A DNA stretch of 64,000 bases. Source: Eutreptiella sp. 'Long Island Sound 2002' (lineage: Eukaryota > Euglenozoa > Euglenophyceae > Eutreptiales > Eutreptiaceae). The stretch spans positions 169,620,031 through 169,684,030 of the forward strand of contig OZ038380.1 in the NCBI GenBank assembly GCA_964036045.1. Reading direction: 5' to 3'. The position numbers and the translations under genes are program-made. Under the pieces are notes generated by a model that did not search any database, was not told the origin of the DNA, and saw only the letters and a list, made by a program, of their open reading frames with translations. Shown in pieces: positions 11,820 through 22,300 of this stretch; within the stretch, counting starts at the first letter, position 1, and each line of letters starts with the position of its first letter.

Positions 11820-12112
11820 GTAGGGGGGCGTGCGGGCGTAGGGGGGGGGGGGCGTGCGGGCGTAGGGGGGGGGGGCGTGCGGGCGTAGGGGGGGGCGTGG
11901 GCGGGGGGAAGGCGTGCGGGCGTAGGGGGGGGCGTGCGGGCGTAGGGGGGGGGCGTGCGGGCGTAGGGGGGGGGGCGTGCGGGCGTAGGGGGGGGCGCGC
12001 GGGCGTAGGGGGGGGGCGTGCGGGCGTAGGGGGGGGGGGGGGGGGGGGGGGGGCGTGCGGGCGTAGGGGGGGGGCGTGCGGGCGTAGGGGGGGGGGGGCG
12101 TGCGGGCGCAGA
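11820..12112. repeat. GGGCGTGCGGGCGTAGGGG minisatellite
   Basis: About a dozen copies of a roughly 20-bp unit with a variable G run, starting at the right end of the truncated miniature element. Similar looser copies also lie upstream (11535-11630). Confidence 0.85.
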
Positions 12113-12359
12113 TGGATGGCGAATACGGGGCTCGCAGGCATCGGGGCAGAGCGGCACATGGGCGTGGGTGGGTAGGGGCATTGGGGGGACCGGGGCAGGA
12201 ACGCGGAGGGGCAGGCGTACCGGGGGGGCGCACGGGGCACGGGGCTCTTGGGGGCACAGGCACAAAGGGACACGGGAAGAGGGCAGGGCTTTGCTTGAAG
12301 GGGATGGGGGGGGCATCGGGGCAGTTCCAGAGCGGTTGTAGAGCGGTTACAGGGGATGT

Positions 12360-12512
12360 GAAAGCGGTTGGGGGGTGGGCGGTTACTGGCGGTTGTAGAT
12401 GCGGTTGGGGGCTGGTGTTGGGGTATGGGAATGCCTTTGGGGTAGAGTCGGGGCCGGAATGTTGGGGGGGGGGGGTACCCCCCCCCGCCCTTGAAGCGAT
12501 TCCCTGGAAGAG
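12360..12512 (+). repeat. diverged relative of the miniature element
   Basis: GCGGTTACTGGCGGTTGTAGATGC resembles the family core. The segment ends in a G-run/C-run hairpin followed by CTTGAAGCGATTCCCTGG, like the right end CTTCCAATGCATCCCTGG. Confidence 0.4.
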
Positions 12513-12535
12513 GGGTATGGGGAGGGGGCCAGTAC

Positions 12536-12828
12536 CAGAGGAGCGGCCTCGGCCTTCCACAGCGGCGCCCAGACGGCCCCGGGGCTGGACAGCGTGATCA
12601 CCGACTTCTGGGCCACCAGACGTCCCCGCGGGGCTCGGACGGCGAAGGGGCGGCCCGGGGGCGCCCTCACCGGGAAATTGATGCGCAGGGCCTTGGAGTC
12701 CCGCACCTGCAGTCCGGTGGACCGCTGCGTGGCCGTGACGGTGACGGTGAGCTCCGGGACGGGGAACGTGGTCAGTTCTGCTGCCAGACTATCGGACGTC
12801 CCGAGGGAAGTGGTCAAGGGGCCCGGAC
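12536..12828 (-). CDS. beta-sandwich (REJ-like) exon of the giant surface-protein gene
   Basis: 293 bp, starting with two bases of a split codon and ending in phase 0; acceptor cgcctcag|gtccgg, donor cctctg|gtactgg. It encodes about 97 residues of alternating hydrophobic beta-like sequence (ELTVTVTATQ, ALRINFPV, KSVITLSS). It lies between the Cys-rich exon and the clearer REJ exon and probably forms part of one REJ-type region with them. No single diagnostic motif is visible, so the domain name is inferred from position. Confidence 0.62.
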
Positions 12829-12904
12829 CTGAGGCGGAAAAGGGGCTGTGGTGGCGGGGCAGAGAGTGCAGGGCCGGGGAGTGGGCGCAGGGCTGTGCGT
12901 GAAG

Positions 12905-13150
12905 AGAGATCCGCCTGATGAGTGATGACCCCCCCTTCCCCAGAGGTCATCACTGATCCGCCGGATCACTGATGACCCCCCCCCCTTCTCAAGGGGTCAT
13001 CATCGATCCGCCGGATCAGTGATGACCCCTCCGTTCCCCAGAGGTCATCACTGATCCGCCGGATCAGTGACGGTCCCCCCCTTCCCCAGAGGTCATCACT
13101 GATCCGCCGGATCACTGATGACCTCCCCCCTTCCCCTGGGGTCATCACAG
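12905..13150. repeat. tandem array of GATCCGCCGGATC palindromes
   Basis: About four 60-bp units. Each has arms ATCACTGATCCG and CGGATCAGTGAT around a single C, spaced by C-rich sequence (CCCCCTTCCCCAGAGG). TGATGACC and GGTCATCA add further dyad symmetry. Confidence 0.88.
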
Positions 13151-13574
13151 GGCGGACCGGAGGGCAGCGTACATGTGGGGGAAATGAGGGGTTGTGGAGG
13201 ACAGGGGGCGTGACCCGTGAACGACACCCGGGCATGAGGCATCACGCTTGTGTGACTGAGCCTCCCCGCCATCAGTTTGTGCACGGTATCGTTGTGTGCG
13301 TGATGTCACTTTGTGCGTGACACAATCTTGTGCACAATGCCAATTTGTGCATGACACCATTTTGTGCACCCTCCCTGGGAACACCAAATGGGGTATTCCG
13401 GACAACCGTGTGCCAGGTGACCGCTCTGCTGAGCTTTGCAAATGGCAGCCCCAAGCGTGCTCAGACCCAGTTAGCCCTGCGTCATTACAATCAGGGGGGT
13501 CAGTAAGAGAAAAAAAATGGTTTCTGAACGGCAGTTTTGCAAAAAGACCGCGTGTAGCTCATATTTTCAACCAT

Positions 13575-13760
13575 GGTTGGTGGCGACCGGCGACCGGCGG
13601 TTGGCGGTTGGCGGTTGGCAACTGGCGGTTGGTGGCGGTTGGTGGTGGTTGGCGGCGGTTGGCGGTTGGTGATTGGTGGTTGGTGGCGGTTGGCAGTTGG
13701 CGGTTGGTCGCAGCTGGTTGGTGGGGGGTTGGCGGTTGTTGGCGGTTGGTAGTCCCTAGG
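13575..13760. repeat. GGCGGTT / GGTGGTT minisatellite
   Basis: Imperfect 7-bp units (GGCGGTT, GGTGGTT) repeated for about 185 bp inside the intron 12829-13869, close to the donor of the Cys-rich exon. This intron also holds a TTTGTGC-rich stretch (13275-13370) and no recognised exon. Confidence 0.85.
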
Positions 13761-13869
13761 GGCGGTCCTTCACAAAGTTCCCAAAGGGCCCCCCTGATCA
13801 CAATCTTCACAGAATCCCAATACACGCAACTTTCATTCCAGGCGTGGGGCAAAGGGCACCGGGACATAC

Positions 13870-14334
13870 CTCCGCAAGGAACGCGGTACACAAGGCGGCA
13901 TTTGCTGCCCGCATCCTTCGACAGACCGCAGTGGTCGGGGACGGGGTAGTCCAGGGGCCCGTAGCCCGCGCCGATCTGCGCATCGCGGACGTACACGGCC
14001 ACCGTCGCAAAGCCGCCCTCGCACGAACAATTGCGCCGCCAAATGGAGTCCGCCTTTACTCCCGAACGCTTGGGGCAGCAGCTGCCGCAGGTGGGCACGC
14101 GGGGATCGGCGCCCGTGGGGTCACCGTCGCGGTGCGTGGGGTCGCTGGGGTCGATGCAGTTCGTAGCGATCTGACTGACGGTCTTTGTCTGGAAGTTCTG
14201 TGAGAACTCGAGGGTGACCGCCGAGGCCGAGGCCCGGACAACGCGGACGGGCGGAGAGCGGGGCTGCAGTGGGCACTGGCCAGCGCCGCTGTTATATGCG
14301 CCGGTGAGGTCCTCAATCCCAAAGGAAGCGGCTC
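13870..14334 (-). CDS. Cys-rich extracellular exon of the giant surface-protein gene
   Basis: 465 bp, phase 1 at both ends; acceptor gtctcag|gagcc, donor ttgcggag|gtatgt. The 155 residues contain about eleven cysteines, including TCGSCCPK, NCSCEGG, DHCGL and RVPCG, and a beta-like FATVAVYVRDAQIG. I do not recognise the family. Its split first codon joins in frame with the end of the 23.5-kb exon (...FSWQASDA + G). The exon probably continues the fold begun at the end of the mucin exon. Confidence 0.68.
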
Positions 14335-14524
14335 CTGAGACCGCGACACAGGGGGAGTCCGAGCGGGAGGGAATGGGTGGGCACGGACAGAGGAGCAGCA
14401 GGGCGTGGACATGCACCAACCGCACATATCGACGCCCGCCTGCTCCTCCGTTGGCACATATCCGTGCCCTCATGAAGGCATGGGTGTGAACCAACAGAGG
14501 AGCAGGGGGCATGGATCTGCATCC

Positions 14525-14925
14525 CCCCCCCTCCCCCGACTTTGGGGTGTGCATGCCCCCCCGACTTTGGGGCCTGCATGTCCCTCCTCCCCCGACTTTG
14601 GCTGCATGCCCCCCCTCCCCCGACTTTGGGGCCTGCATGCCCCCCCTCCCCCGATTTTGGGGGCTGCATGCCCCCCCTTCCCCGACTTTGGCTGCATGCC
14701 CCCCCTTCCCCGACTTTGGGGGCTGCATGCCCCCCCTTCCCCTACTTTGGGGGCTGCATGCCCCCCCTTCCCCTACTTTGGGGCCTGCATGCCCCCCCTC
14801 CCCCTACTTTGGGGGCTGCATGCCCCCCCTCCCCCGACTTTGGGGGCTGCATGCCCCCTATCCCCCTACTTTGGGGCCTGCATGCCCCCCCTCCCCCTAC
14901 TTTGGGGCCTGCATGCCCCCCACTG
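14525..14925. repeat. about 31-bp C-rich minisatellite, about 13 copies
   Basis: Units of the form CTGCATGCCCCCC-TCCCC-ACTTTGGGG repeat for 400 bp with few substitutions. Because 31 is not a multiple of three, all frames give similar repetitive ORFs, which I treat as non-coding. Confidence 0.92.
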
Positions 14926-15667
14926 CCCGGCAAGGCGGCAAGCGGAAAGGCGGCAAGCCAACTGAAGGGGTGAGGCTGCCACAGCAAGGAACATCACGTA
15001 CGTGGACACGCTCCGTTGTAGTGTGACACATGTTGGAGGAGGCGGGCCAGCAGAGGCAAGTGGCCCACCCCGCAACTCCTACTACAACCCGCATCCCCAC
15101 CCAACACCCTACGGCCGCACCGTCACCACCCATGACCCTGGGCGGCACCCCTGCAACACGAGGGGATGGAGACACAACATACGCACCACGGACATAAGTG
15201 GGGGGTTTTGGCAAGAAGCCATGGTCTTGTGTTCTCGTCTGCAGCTGGCGGCGCCCACTGGCAGATCGCCATTCGCTGCCCTTCCCTTCCCTTTCCTTCA
15301 GTGAAGGTCCACCAAGCCGCTGTTTTGGTCCGCCGTTTCTGTTTCTCCATGGTGGCGGGTTGCGTCGACCAAAACATTAAGGATCCATACGGCAATACCC
15401 TTCACCTCCACGAGGTCACGTTCATGCTCATGGCAGAGTGCTTCCATCGCGTGTGTGGGTGAGCTGCGTAAACCCAGCACGACTGTCACCACTTCCCCCC
15501 ATGTGTCACACGTTCACGGCTCAACAGGAGCGCCAACGGTGGTGCCCGGTCCAAGCTGCGCGACCATCCTCAACACCATCGGCACATGCTCAACTGTCCA
15601 CCGCATGCCATACCCCCGGCGATGCAGTGCTACGGAGTCGTGGCGGGTACTCGCACTCTCGCTGTAC

Positions 15668-16090
15668 CACATATTGGACAACATAATGTTGCTCGAAATG
15701 AGGACATTTCGGATAGATCGTTTGGCGTGGCTAGAGACTCGAATAGATGCAAGCCCAATGTCCATATGGACAGGGTCCATTGCGAGTGAATCGTGTGCGT
15801 TGTTGGAAATTCGTAATATATGTACGTTGTCAAAGAACTTGACATCTTTGGCAAAGGGCAGCAAGTCACGTACAATGCTTCTAGGGTCCCAAGTGAAAAA
15901 ACCAAGAGGCTTGGTGATTGCATCGAGGCGTGGCAAAACAATAATGCCTTCGATGGCTTCATTGTTGTGTTCATTCATTGCGAGCATGTCTACTAACAAT
16001 TGAACCTGAGAGGTTAAGTTCACCGGGCTGGTTTTGGTGAAATTTAACAGGGTTTGTAATAGATCTCTAGTTGTATCCAAATCCATGCCT
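15668..16090 (-). CDS. candidate exon/ORF in AT-richer insert, unknown protein
   Basis: The minus-strand frame is open for about 140 residues (from MDLDTTRDLLQTLLNF to LISSNIMLSN) in sequence clearly richer in A+T than its flanks. The peptide is mixed, not low-complexity, with a helical start (LLQTLLNFTKTS...VQLLVDML) loosely like a GAIN helical subdomain, but this is too weak to name. A possible acceptor (catcaaag|agg) and donor (aatatgtg|gtacag) give phase 2-2. The donor coincides with the junction to the tandem repeat unit. It could be a fragment of another gene or of an integrated element. I cannot tell which. Confidence 0.35.
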
Positions 16091-16784
16091 CTTTGATGTT
16101 TTAGATTATACTAGAAACCAGCAGAGCAACAAGGCGGTGCACACCAGATGATGATCGATCAATCCGTCCAAATCATGTAAGAACAAGGCCCTGCGGAACA
16201 GTGCAGCAATACTGCAATCAGGGCCAACAAAATCAGTGTTATTGATTTCTAATTTATTTTCGCACAGTCGCCGTCGCTCGCAATGCTCGCGATCTCTGCG
16301 ACAGTCCTATTCAGTTACACTCCCCTTCTAAGACAGGAGAGGGACGAAACTGTCTGATGAGGCAAACTGCTCCATGGACCCACACCGGCTTTCTTTTGTT
16401 TGAAGGGACCCGGCACAGAGCAAACACCTGCATACACACTGACTGTCACTGGGGGGCAGGGACGACAGGCCCAGCGACCTGAAATGCCCTACAGTACACC
16501 CTGGGGGTGGCTCACAATGTTTTACACTGGAGCTCCAACCAACATGCATCATGCACTGCATCCCTTGTCGCTGTCTGTGCTGTCCGGCTTATCCACACAG
16601 TGCCAGACACAAAAACCAGTTCCAGAAATCTGCACTGACGCACTGGACCTGAGCTGTTGAAGCTGCACTGACACCCGGGCCTGCACCTGCGCTGGCAGTG
16701 CCCACGAGCATCCAAAAAAAAACTGAAGGGCCCGACTGCCAGCAAAACCAAACAGAAATCCAAAAAAAAATCCTGAAGCCGTAC

Positions 16785-16871
16785 CTGAATTTCTGTGCAA
16801 AGCATGGCCATTCAATCATGTTATCCTGATCCCAATTCTCGCAGTACTCCTTCGGTTCAATGGAATTGAAT
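16785..16871 (-). CDS. possible small upstream exon in the same insert
   Basis: 29 codons (including SIEPKEYCENWDQDNMIEWP) between a candidate acceptor aactggcag|att and donor aaattcag|gtacgg, phase 2-2. It would join in frame to the candidate exon at 15668-16090. Evidence is only splice-like signals and matching phase. Confidence 0.2.
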
Positions 16872-18411
16872 CTGCCAGTTGGCAAAAAAAATAGAGAAAG
16901 TGCACCAGTGAGCCTTCACGTAAATTCGCGCACTGAGATGCGTACTTGTTATTCAGATCTTCTTCACTGGGAGCTCCACGTGAGTCGCGGTGTCATTAGC
17001 ATGCTCTCGGCACGCTTGGCGCGTTCCACGCCCCAACAGCCCCCGTGGGGGGGCGATCCACGTCATGCGTGGTATGAGGGGGTTTTGGCAAGAAGCCATG
17101 GTCTTGTGTTCTCGTCTGCAGCTGGCGGCGCCCACTGGCAGATCGCCATTCGCTGCCCTTCCCTTCCCTTTCCTTCAGTGAAGGTCCACCAAGCCGCTGT
17201 TTTGGTCCGCCGTTTCTGTTTCTCCATGGTGGCGGGTTGCGTCGACCAAAACATTAAGGATCCATACGGCAATACCCTTCACCTCCACGAGGTCACGTTC
17301 ATGCTCATGGCAGAGTGCTTCCATCGCGTGTGTGGGTGAGCTGCGTAAACCCAGCACGACTGTCACCACTTCCCCCCATGTGTCACACGTTCACGGCTCA
17401 ACAGGAGCGCCAACGGTGGTGCCCGGTCCAAGCTGCGCGACCATCCTCAACACCATCGGCACATGCTCAACTGTCCACCGCATGCCATACCCCCGGCGAT
17501 GCAGTGCTACGGAGTCGTGGCGGGTACTCGCACTCTCGCTGTACCAGATCTTCTTCACTGGGAGCTCCACGTGAGTCGCGGTGTCATTAGCATGCTCTCG
17601 GCACGCTCAGCGCATTCCACGCCCCAACAGCCCCCGTGGGGGGGAGGTCCACGTCATGCGTGGTATGAGGGGGTTTTGGCAAGAAGCCATGGTCTTGTGT
17701 TCTCGTCTGCAACTGGCGGCGCCCACTGGCAGATCGCCATTCGCCGCCCTTCCCTTCCCTTTCCTTCAGTGAAGGTCCACCAAGCCGCTGTTTTGGTCCG
17801 CCGTTTCTGTTTCTCCATGGTGGCGGATTGCGTCGACCAAAACATTAAGGATCCATACGGCAATACCCTTCACTTCCACGAGGTCACGTTCATGCTCATG
17901 GCAGAGTGCTTCCATCGCGTGTGTGGGTGAGCTGCGTAAACCCAGCACGACTGTCACCACTTCCCCCCATGTGTCACACGTTCACGGCTCAACAGGAGCG
18001 CCAACGGTGGTGCCCGGTCCAAGCTGCGCGACCATCCTCAACACCATCGGCACATGCTCAACTGTCCACCGCATGCCATACCCCCGGCGATGCAGTGCCA
18101 CGGAGTCGTGGCGGGTACTCGCACTCTCGCTGTACCAGATCTTCTTCACTGGGAGCTCCACGTGAGTCGCGGTGTCATTAGCATGCTCTCGGCACGCTCA
18201 GCGCATTCCACACCCCAACAGCCCCCGTGGGGGGGAGGTCCACGTCATGCGTGGTATGAGGGGGTTTTGGCAAGAGGGGGGGCACATGACGCGCTCGCCA
18301 CAAGGAGGACCGAGCGCGGGAAAGGACAGGCAGAAGGTTCTGATGTGGACCCGTTGGGGAAGTGACCCCGCAAGTGGACATCCTGCGGCCCAACAGCCGC
18401 CGTTGGGGGGG

Positions 18412-18640
18412 GGGGGTTGGCACAAGGCCTCGGTATCTATTTGTTTGCCTTTGGCGGCACCTATTGGCCTCTCGCCACTGCACATTCTGACCCTCTGTGG
18501 GTCGGAACGTGTTTTGGTTGTGTCAACGGAGCCCCCGAATGACTTGTCCTGTTTGACTACTCCGGGGGTCGGCCGTCCCAGAGACGGGGCTGTTGCCCGT
18601 GCCGTTGACCAGGGGCATTCAGATGCACCCTCTGAGTCCG
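18412..18640 (+). repeat. dispersed repeat (copy 1), second copy at 54712-54925
   Basis: GGTTGGCACAAGGCCTCGGT through TTGACCAGGGG is shared almost base for base with 54712-54925 in the same orientation, both starting after a G run. No coding content recognised. Confidence 0.85.
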
Positions 18641-19034
18641 TTGGGGGGGGGGGGGGGTCCCCCACCGCCGGTCGGGGGTGTCCACTGGGACGCACCCGGC
18701 CAACGGCTACGGCAGTTGCCCTTCTCTGTGTGGACCCGACACAGAGCAGTGAAACAGGGAAAGTCGAGGGGCTCCATTGGCACAACCTCCAGGGGAAAGG
18801 AATGGGGTAAAGGGAGGTAAGGATGGGCCAGCAAGGTGGTGAGAGGCCGATGGGCAGCGCCGCCTACGGAGGGAAAGGGTTCAAGGGAAGGGCAGCGGCA
18901 AGTGGCGATCGGCCAATGGGCGCCGCCCGCTGCAGACAGCAGCACAACCAGGCGTCATGCCAACCCGCCCCTCCCCCAAGCAGGGGGTGCCGTAATGAAA
19001 AAAAAAAAAACTCGGAGCGTCCAATACGCCCTAC

Positions 19035-19198
19035 GATGGCGGCCGGTGGGTAACCGATGGCGGTTGGTGTGTAACCGATGGCGGTTGGTGGGTAACCGAT
19101 GGCGGTTGGTGTGTAACCGATGGTGGTTGGTGGGTAACCGATGGCGGTTGGTGTGTAACCGATGGCGGTTGGTGGGTAACCGATGGCGGTTGGTGAGT
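19035..19198. repeat. 22-bp minisatellite, about 7 copies
   Basis: Units of GTAACCGATGGCGGTTGGTG with an alternating GG/TGT linker repeat just inside the intron following the mucin exon. Confidence 0.92.
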
Positions 19199-19305
19199 AG
19201 CCACCAAACATCAGAGAGTGGATGCCATAGTAAAAAAAAAGGGTGAGCGTCCTTATGGCACCCCCTGCCCCCAAGGAGTTGAAAGTCCGGGTGCCCGAGG
19301 CATAC

Positions 19306-22300
19306 CTGCATCCGACGCCTGCCAGCTAAACACCCAATCCGAGGGTTTTAGCTGTCCATTGGAGCATCCGTATCTGGGCCCGTTGAGCTTCTTGAGCTCG
19401 GCACTCAAATACATCGCCTGGTCGGCAGGATGTGGTTTCGAAAAGCGCGCGGTTGAGACGCTCGAAGGTAGGAACTTCGCTGACGCTGAGGAGCCGAAGT
19501 CTTCCTCATCATCGACGATCTCAATGTCCCATGGAGGCAAAGAACGGGTTTCAGTCAGCGAAGCGGTCCGAGTTGGCGAAGGCGTAGAGGACGGGGTTGT
19601 CGATGCACTCGGTGTGGCCGATGAGGTGGGGGATGCGGTTGAAGAGGGAGAGGGAGTGGGCGATGGCAGTGCAGAGAGGGAGGCAGTGGCAGAGGCTGTC
19701 ACGGAGGGGGTTGCTACAGGGGACTGGGATGGGGAGTGGGAATGTGTAGGGGATGGTGAGGCGGATGGGGTCGGCGACGACGTGGGGGTCGATGAGGAAG
19801 ATGGTGATGTTGTCGGGGATGGCGTTGGGGTACAGGTTTGGGACGGAGTTGGAGTTGGTGATGGGGAGACAGTTGCTGATGGGGACGGCGTGGCAGAGTG
19901 GGATCTTGTGAGAGTGTTTGTGGGGGTGCCTGTAGTCGTGCGTGTTGTAGAGCATGTCATGCTTGGGCTGCTGGTTGGGGAAGGTGTGAGTGATGCCGAT
20001 GGTGAAGTAGACGGAGTCGTGGATAGGGTTGCAGTGGGGGATGTGGTCAAGGAATGGGTCAAACTTGGAGAAGGGGTTGGAGATGGGGATGGAGATTGGG
20101 TGGAAGATGGGGATGTGGTTGGTGTTGATGTGAGAGACCGCGAAGGTGATGGGGTGGAGGAGGGGGATGCAGAGGGCGTCAAGGATGGGGAATAGGATGC
20201 GGCGGAGGTTAAAGAGGGGGACTGGGAAGGAGACAAAGTTTCGCCGGGTGTAGCTGAAGATGTTGTTGTTGGTGTGGCTGTGTGGGACGGTGTGAGAGTA
20301 CGTGTGGACGGTAATGATGGAGTGGATGATGCGGATGAAGTAGGGGTCAGAATCGGCGAACTGGAGGCAGACGAGGAGAGGGTTGCCGTCCTGGTCTGCG
20401 ATCTGGATGGGGTGGGGGTCTGGCTTGGTGTCGATGACGGGGTGGCGGTTGCAGTCAGGGTGAACGATGCGGAGGGGACCGGCGTCGAGGATGGGGTTGG
20501 TGTACAGGTGAGGATCGGCGATGGGCTTATGGATGCGGATGGTGACGGAGTGAGAGAGGAGACCGGGGAGGAGGTTGGAGAGGGGCTTGGGCTTGAAGTT
20601 GGTGACGGGGTTGCGATGCAGGTCGGGGTGGCAGACTGAGATGGCGACGACGAAAGGCTGGCAAGCAGAGTTGTCGTAAGGGAGGGGGTTGGAGAAGAGG
20701 ACGACGTTAGCGATGGAGCTGAGGTCGCTGTTGGAGAGGGAGAGGGAGTCAGGGTTGGGGTTGCGGAGGGCGTTGCGGATACAGAGCAAGAGGGGGTTCT
20801 GGATGCGCTCGTTGACGAGGTGCCTGTGAGGGAGGGGGTGGGGCTGCATGTCGCCGAAAGAGAGGGCGTGCGGGTGGGTGATGGTGTGCAAGTCCGTGAT
20901 GCGGATGGTGTAACGGTCGGGGGTGTGGACGGGGTTGGAGACAGGGAGGAGGATGCGGAGCAGGAGGGGGATCGGGTCGGGGAGGGAGTTGAGGTGGCGG
21001 TGGCCGTAGAAGTCGCGGGTGCAGTTCCAGATGACGTGGAGGTGGCCGTCAGGGACGGGGATGCAGAGGCGGATGGGACTGCGGATGGAGAGCTGGAGCA
21101 CGTCAGCGATGCGGTGCAGGTCAGTGTCCGGGTGATGGTGCATGTCGATGTATGAGAGTCTGTCCAGGATGGCGTTCGGGTGCCGGTTGGGGTCGCAGTC
21201 AGGGTGCGTGACACTGACTGCGTCGGGGTTACAGTGAGGGTAAGCGTCAGCGTTGGGGACCGGGTGCGGCTGCTCGATGGCGAAGATGTCGGAGGCGGGG
21301 TTTGCGATTGCGTCGGAGACGCCGACGGGGTCTGGGAATGGCTCGCGGATCGAGTGTCAGTGGCTGTGCTTGTCCATGTCTGTGAAGCACTCAAGGTGGC
21401 GGTTACCGAGGGCGTTGGGGTCCGAGTAGTGGAGCACGTTGCTGATGTTGTTACGGTTGGGGAGGGGGCCTTGGACGGAGTCAGAGACACGGAGCTGGTG
21501 TGGGAGGGGGTTCCTGGCGTAGATGCGGAGGGGGTTGGCGATACCGTTGCGGTTGGGGTTGCAGATGGGGACGCGGTTGCGGACGGGGTCGGGGTGGGGG
21601 ATGGGGTCAAGGTTGAGGTGCGGGTGCGCGTTGCGGAGGATGATGGGGTTACGGATGGAGTTGGGACGGAGGAGGCGGATACTGTTGGGGATCGGCTGAC
21701 CGTAGGGGTTCGTGATGTGGATGGAGTTAGAGTCCCGGTGGTGGTCGATATTGGGGATGCGGATGGGGACAGGGAAGTGGATGCAGAGGCGGAGATGGAG
21801 GGGATTGCGGTCGGAGACAAGGTATTGGAAGGCGTTGTGGTCAAAATCAAGGATGGGGTGGGGCTCAAGGACGGGGACACGGAAAGGGATGCGGTTGTGG
21901 ACGGGGAAAATGTTGGGTTCGGACTTGGTGTGGCTGTTGCAGGCGGCGATGAAGAGAGGGTCGCTGAGGGTGAGGTAGTGAGGGTCTGCGGCAAAGATGG
22001 CGATGCGCTGAGAGTCATGGTGGAGGATGCTGACGGCGTTGGCACTGGAGACGCGGTCGGGGTCCCGGTAGATGTAGGAGTCGCTGACTGAGTGGGTGAT
22101 GCCGTGGGTGTCCAAGAGGAGGACTGGGAGGGGGTTGATGAAGGAGTCAGGGAGGGTGGTGAGGTCGGAGAGGAGGTTGCCGAAAGCGTGCTGCTCTCCG
22201 TCGGGGGTGTGGACGCCGAGGGCGATCGCGATGCCGTCGGTGTTGCAGATCGTGACGGAGTAGGAGTCAGAGAGTGCAGAGCGGTGCGTGAGCAGGTCGA

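Larger units (their letters stand above)
15204..18275. repeat. 591-bp tandem repeat array, with one unit split by an insert
   Basis: Near-identical units: 15204-15668 (right part only), 16956-17546, 17547-18137, and 18138-18275 (left part only). Each full unit starts AGATCTTCTTCACTGGGAGC and ends CACTCTCGCTGTACC. The segment 15669-16955 separates the first unit from its expected neighbour. ORFs of 60-90 codons repeat with each unit in several frames, and none looks like a known protein. Confidence 0.9.
14335..19305 (-). other. large intron (4,971 bp, phase 1) after the mucin exon
   Basis: Donor gatgcag|gtatgc at 19306/19305, acceptor gtctcag at 14335. It contains a C-rich 31-bp minisatellite, a 591-bp tandem repeat array interrupted by an AT-richer insert, a dispersed repeat shared with 54.7 kb and a 22-bp minisatellite. 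Candidate ORFs in the insert are phase 2-2 and cannot be spliced into this phase-1 intron without breaking frame. Confidence 0.6.

Noticed and set aside
14525-14925. Regular 31-bp repeats that might suggest a CRISPR-like array
   Set aside because: The units are contiguous with no unique spacers, in a eukaryotic intron; this is a minisatellite.
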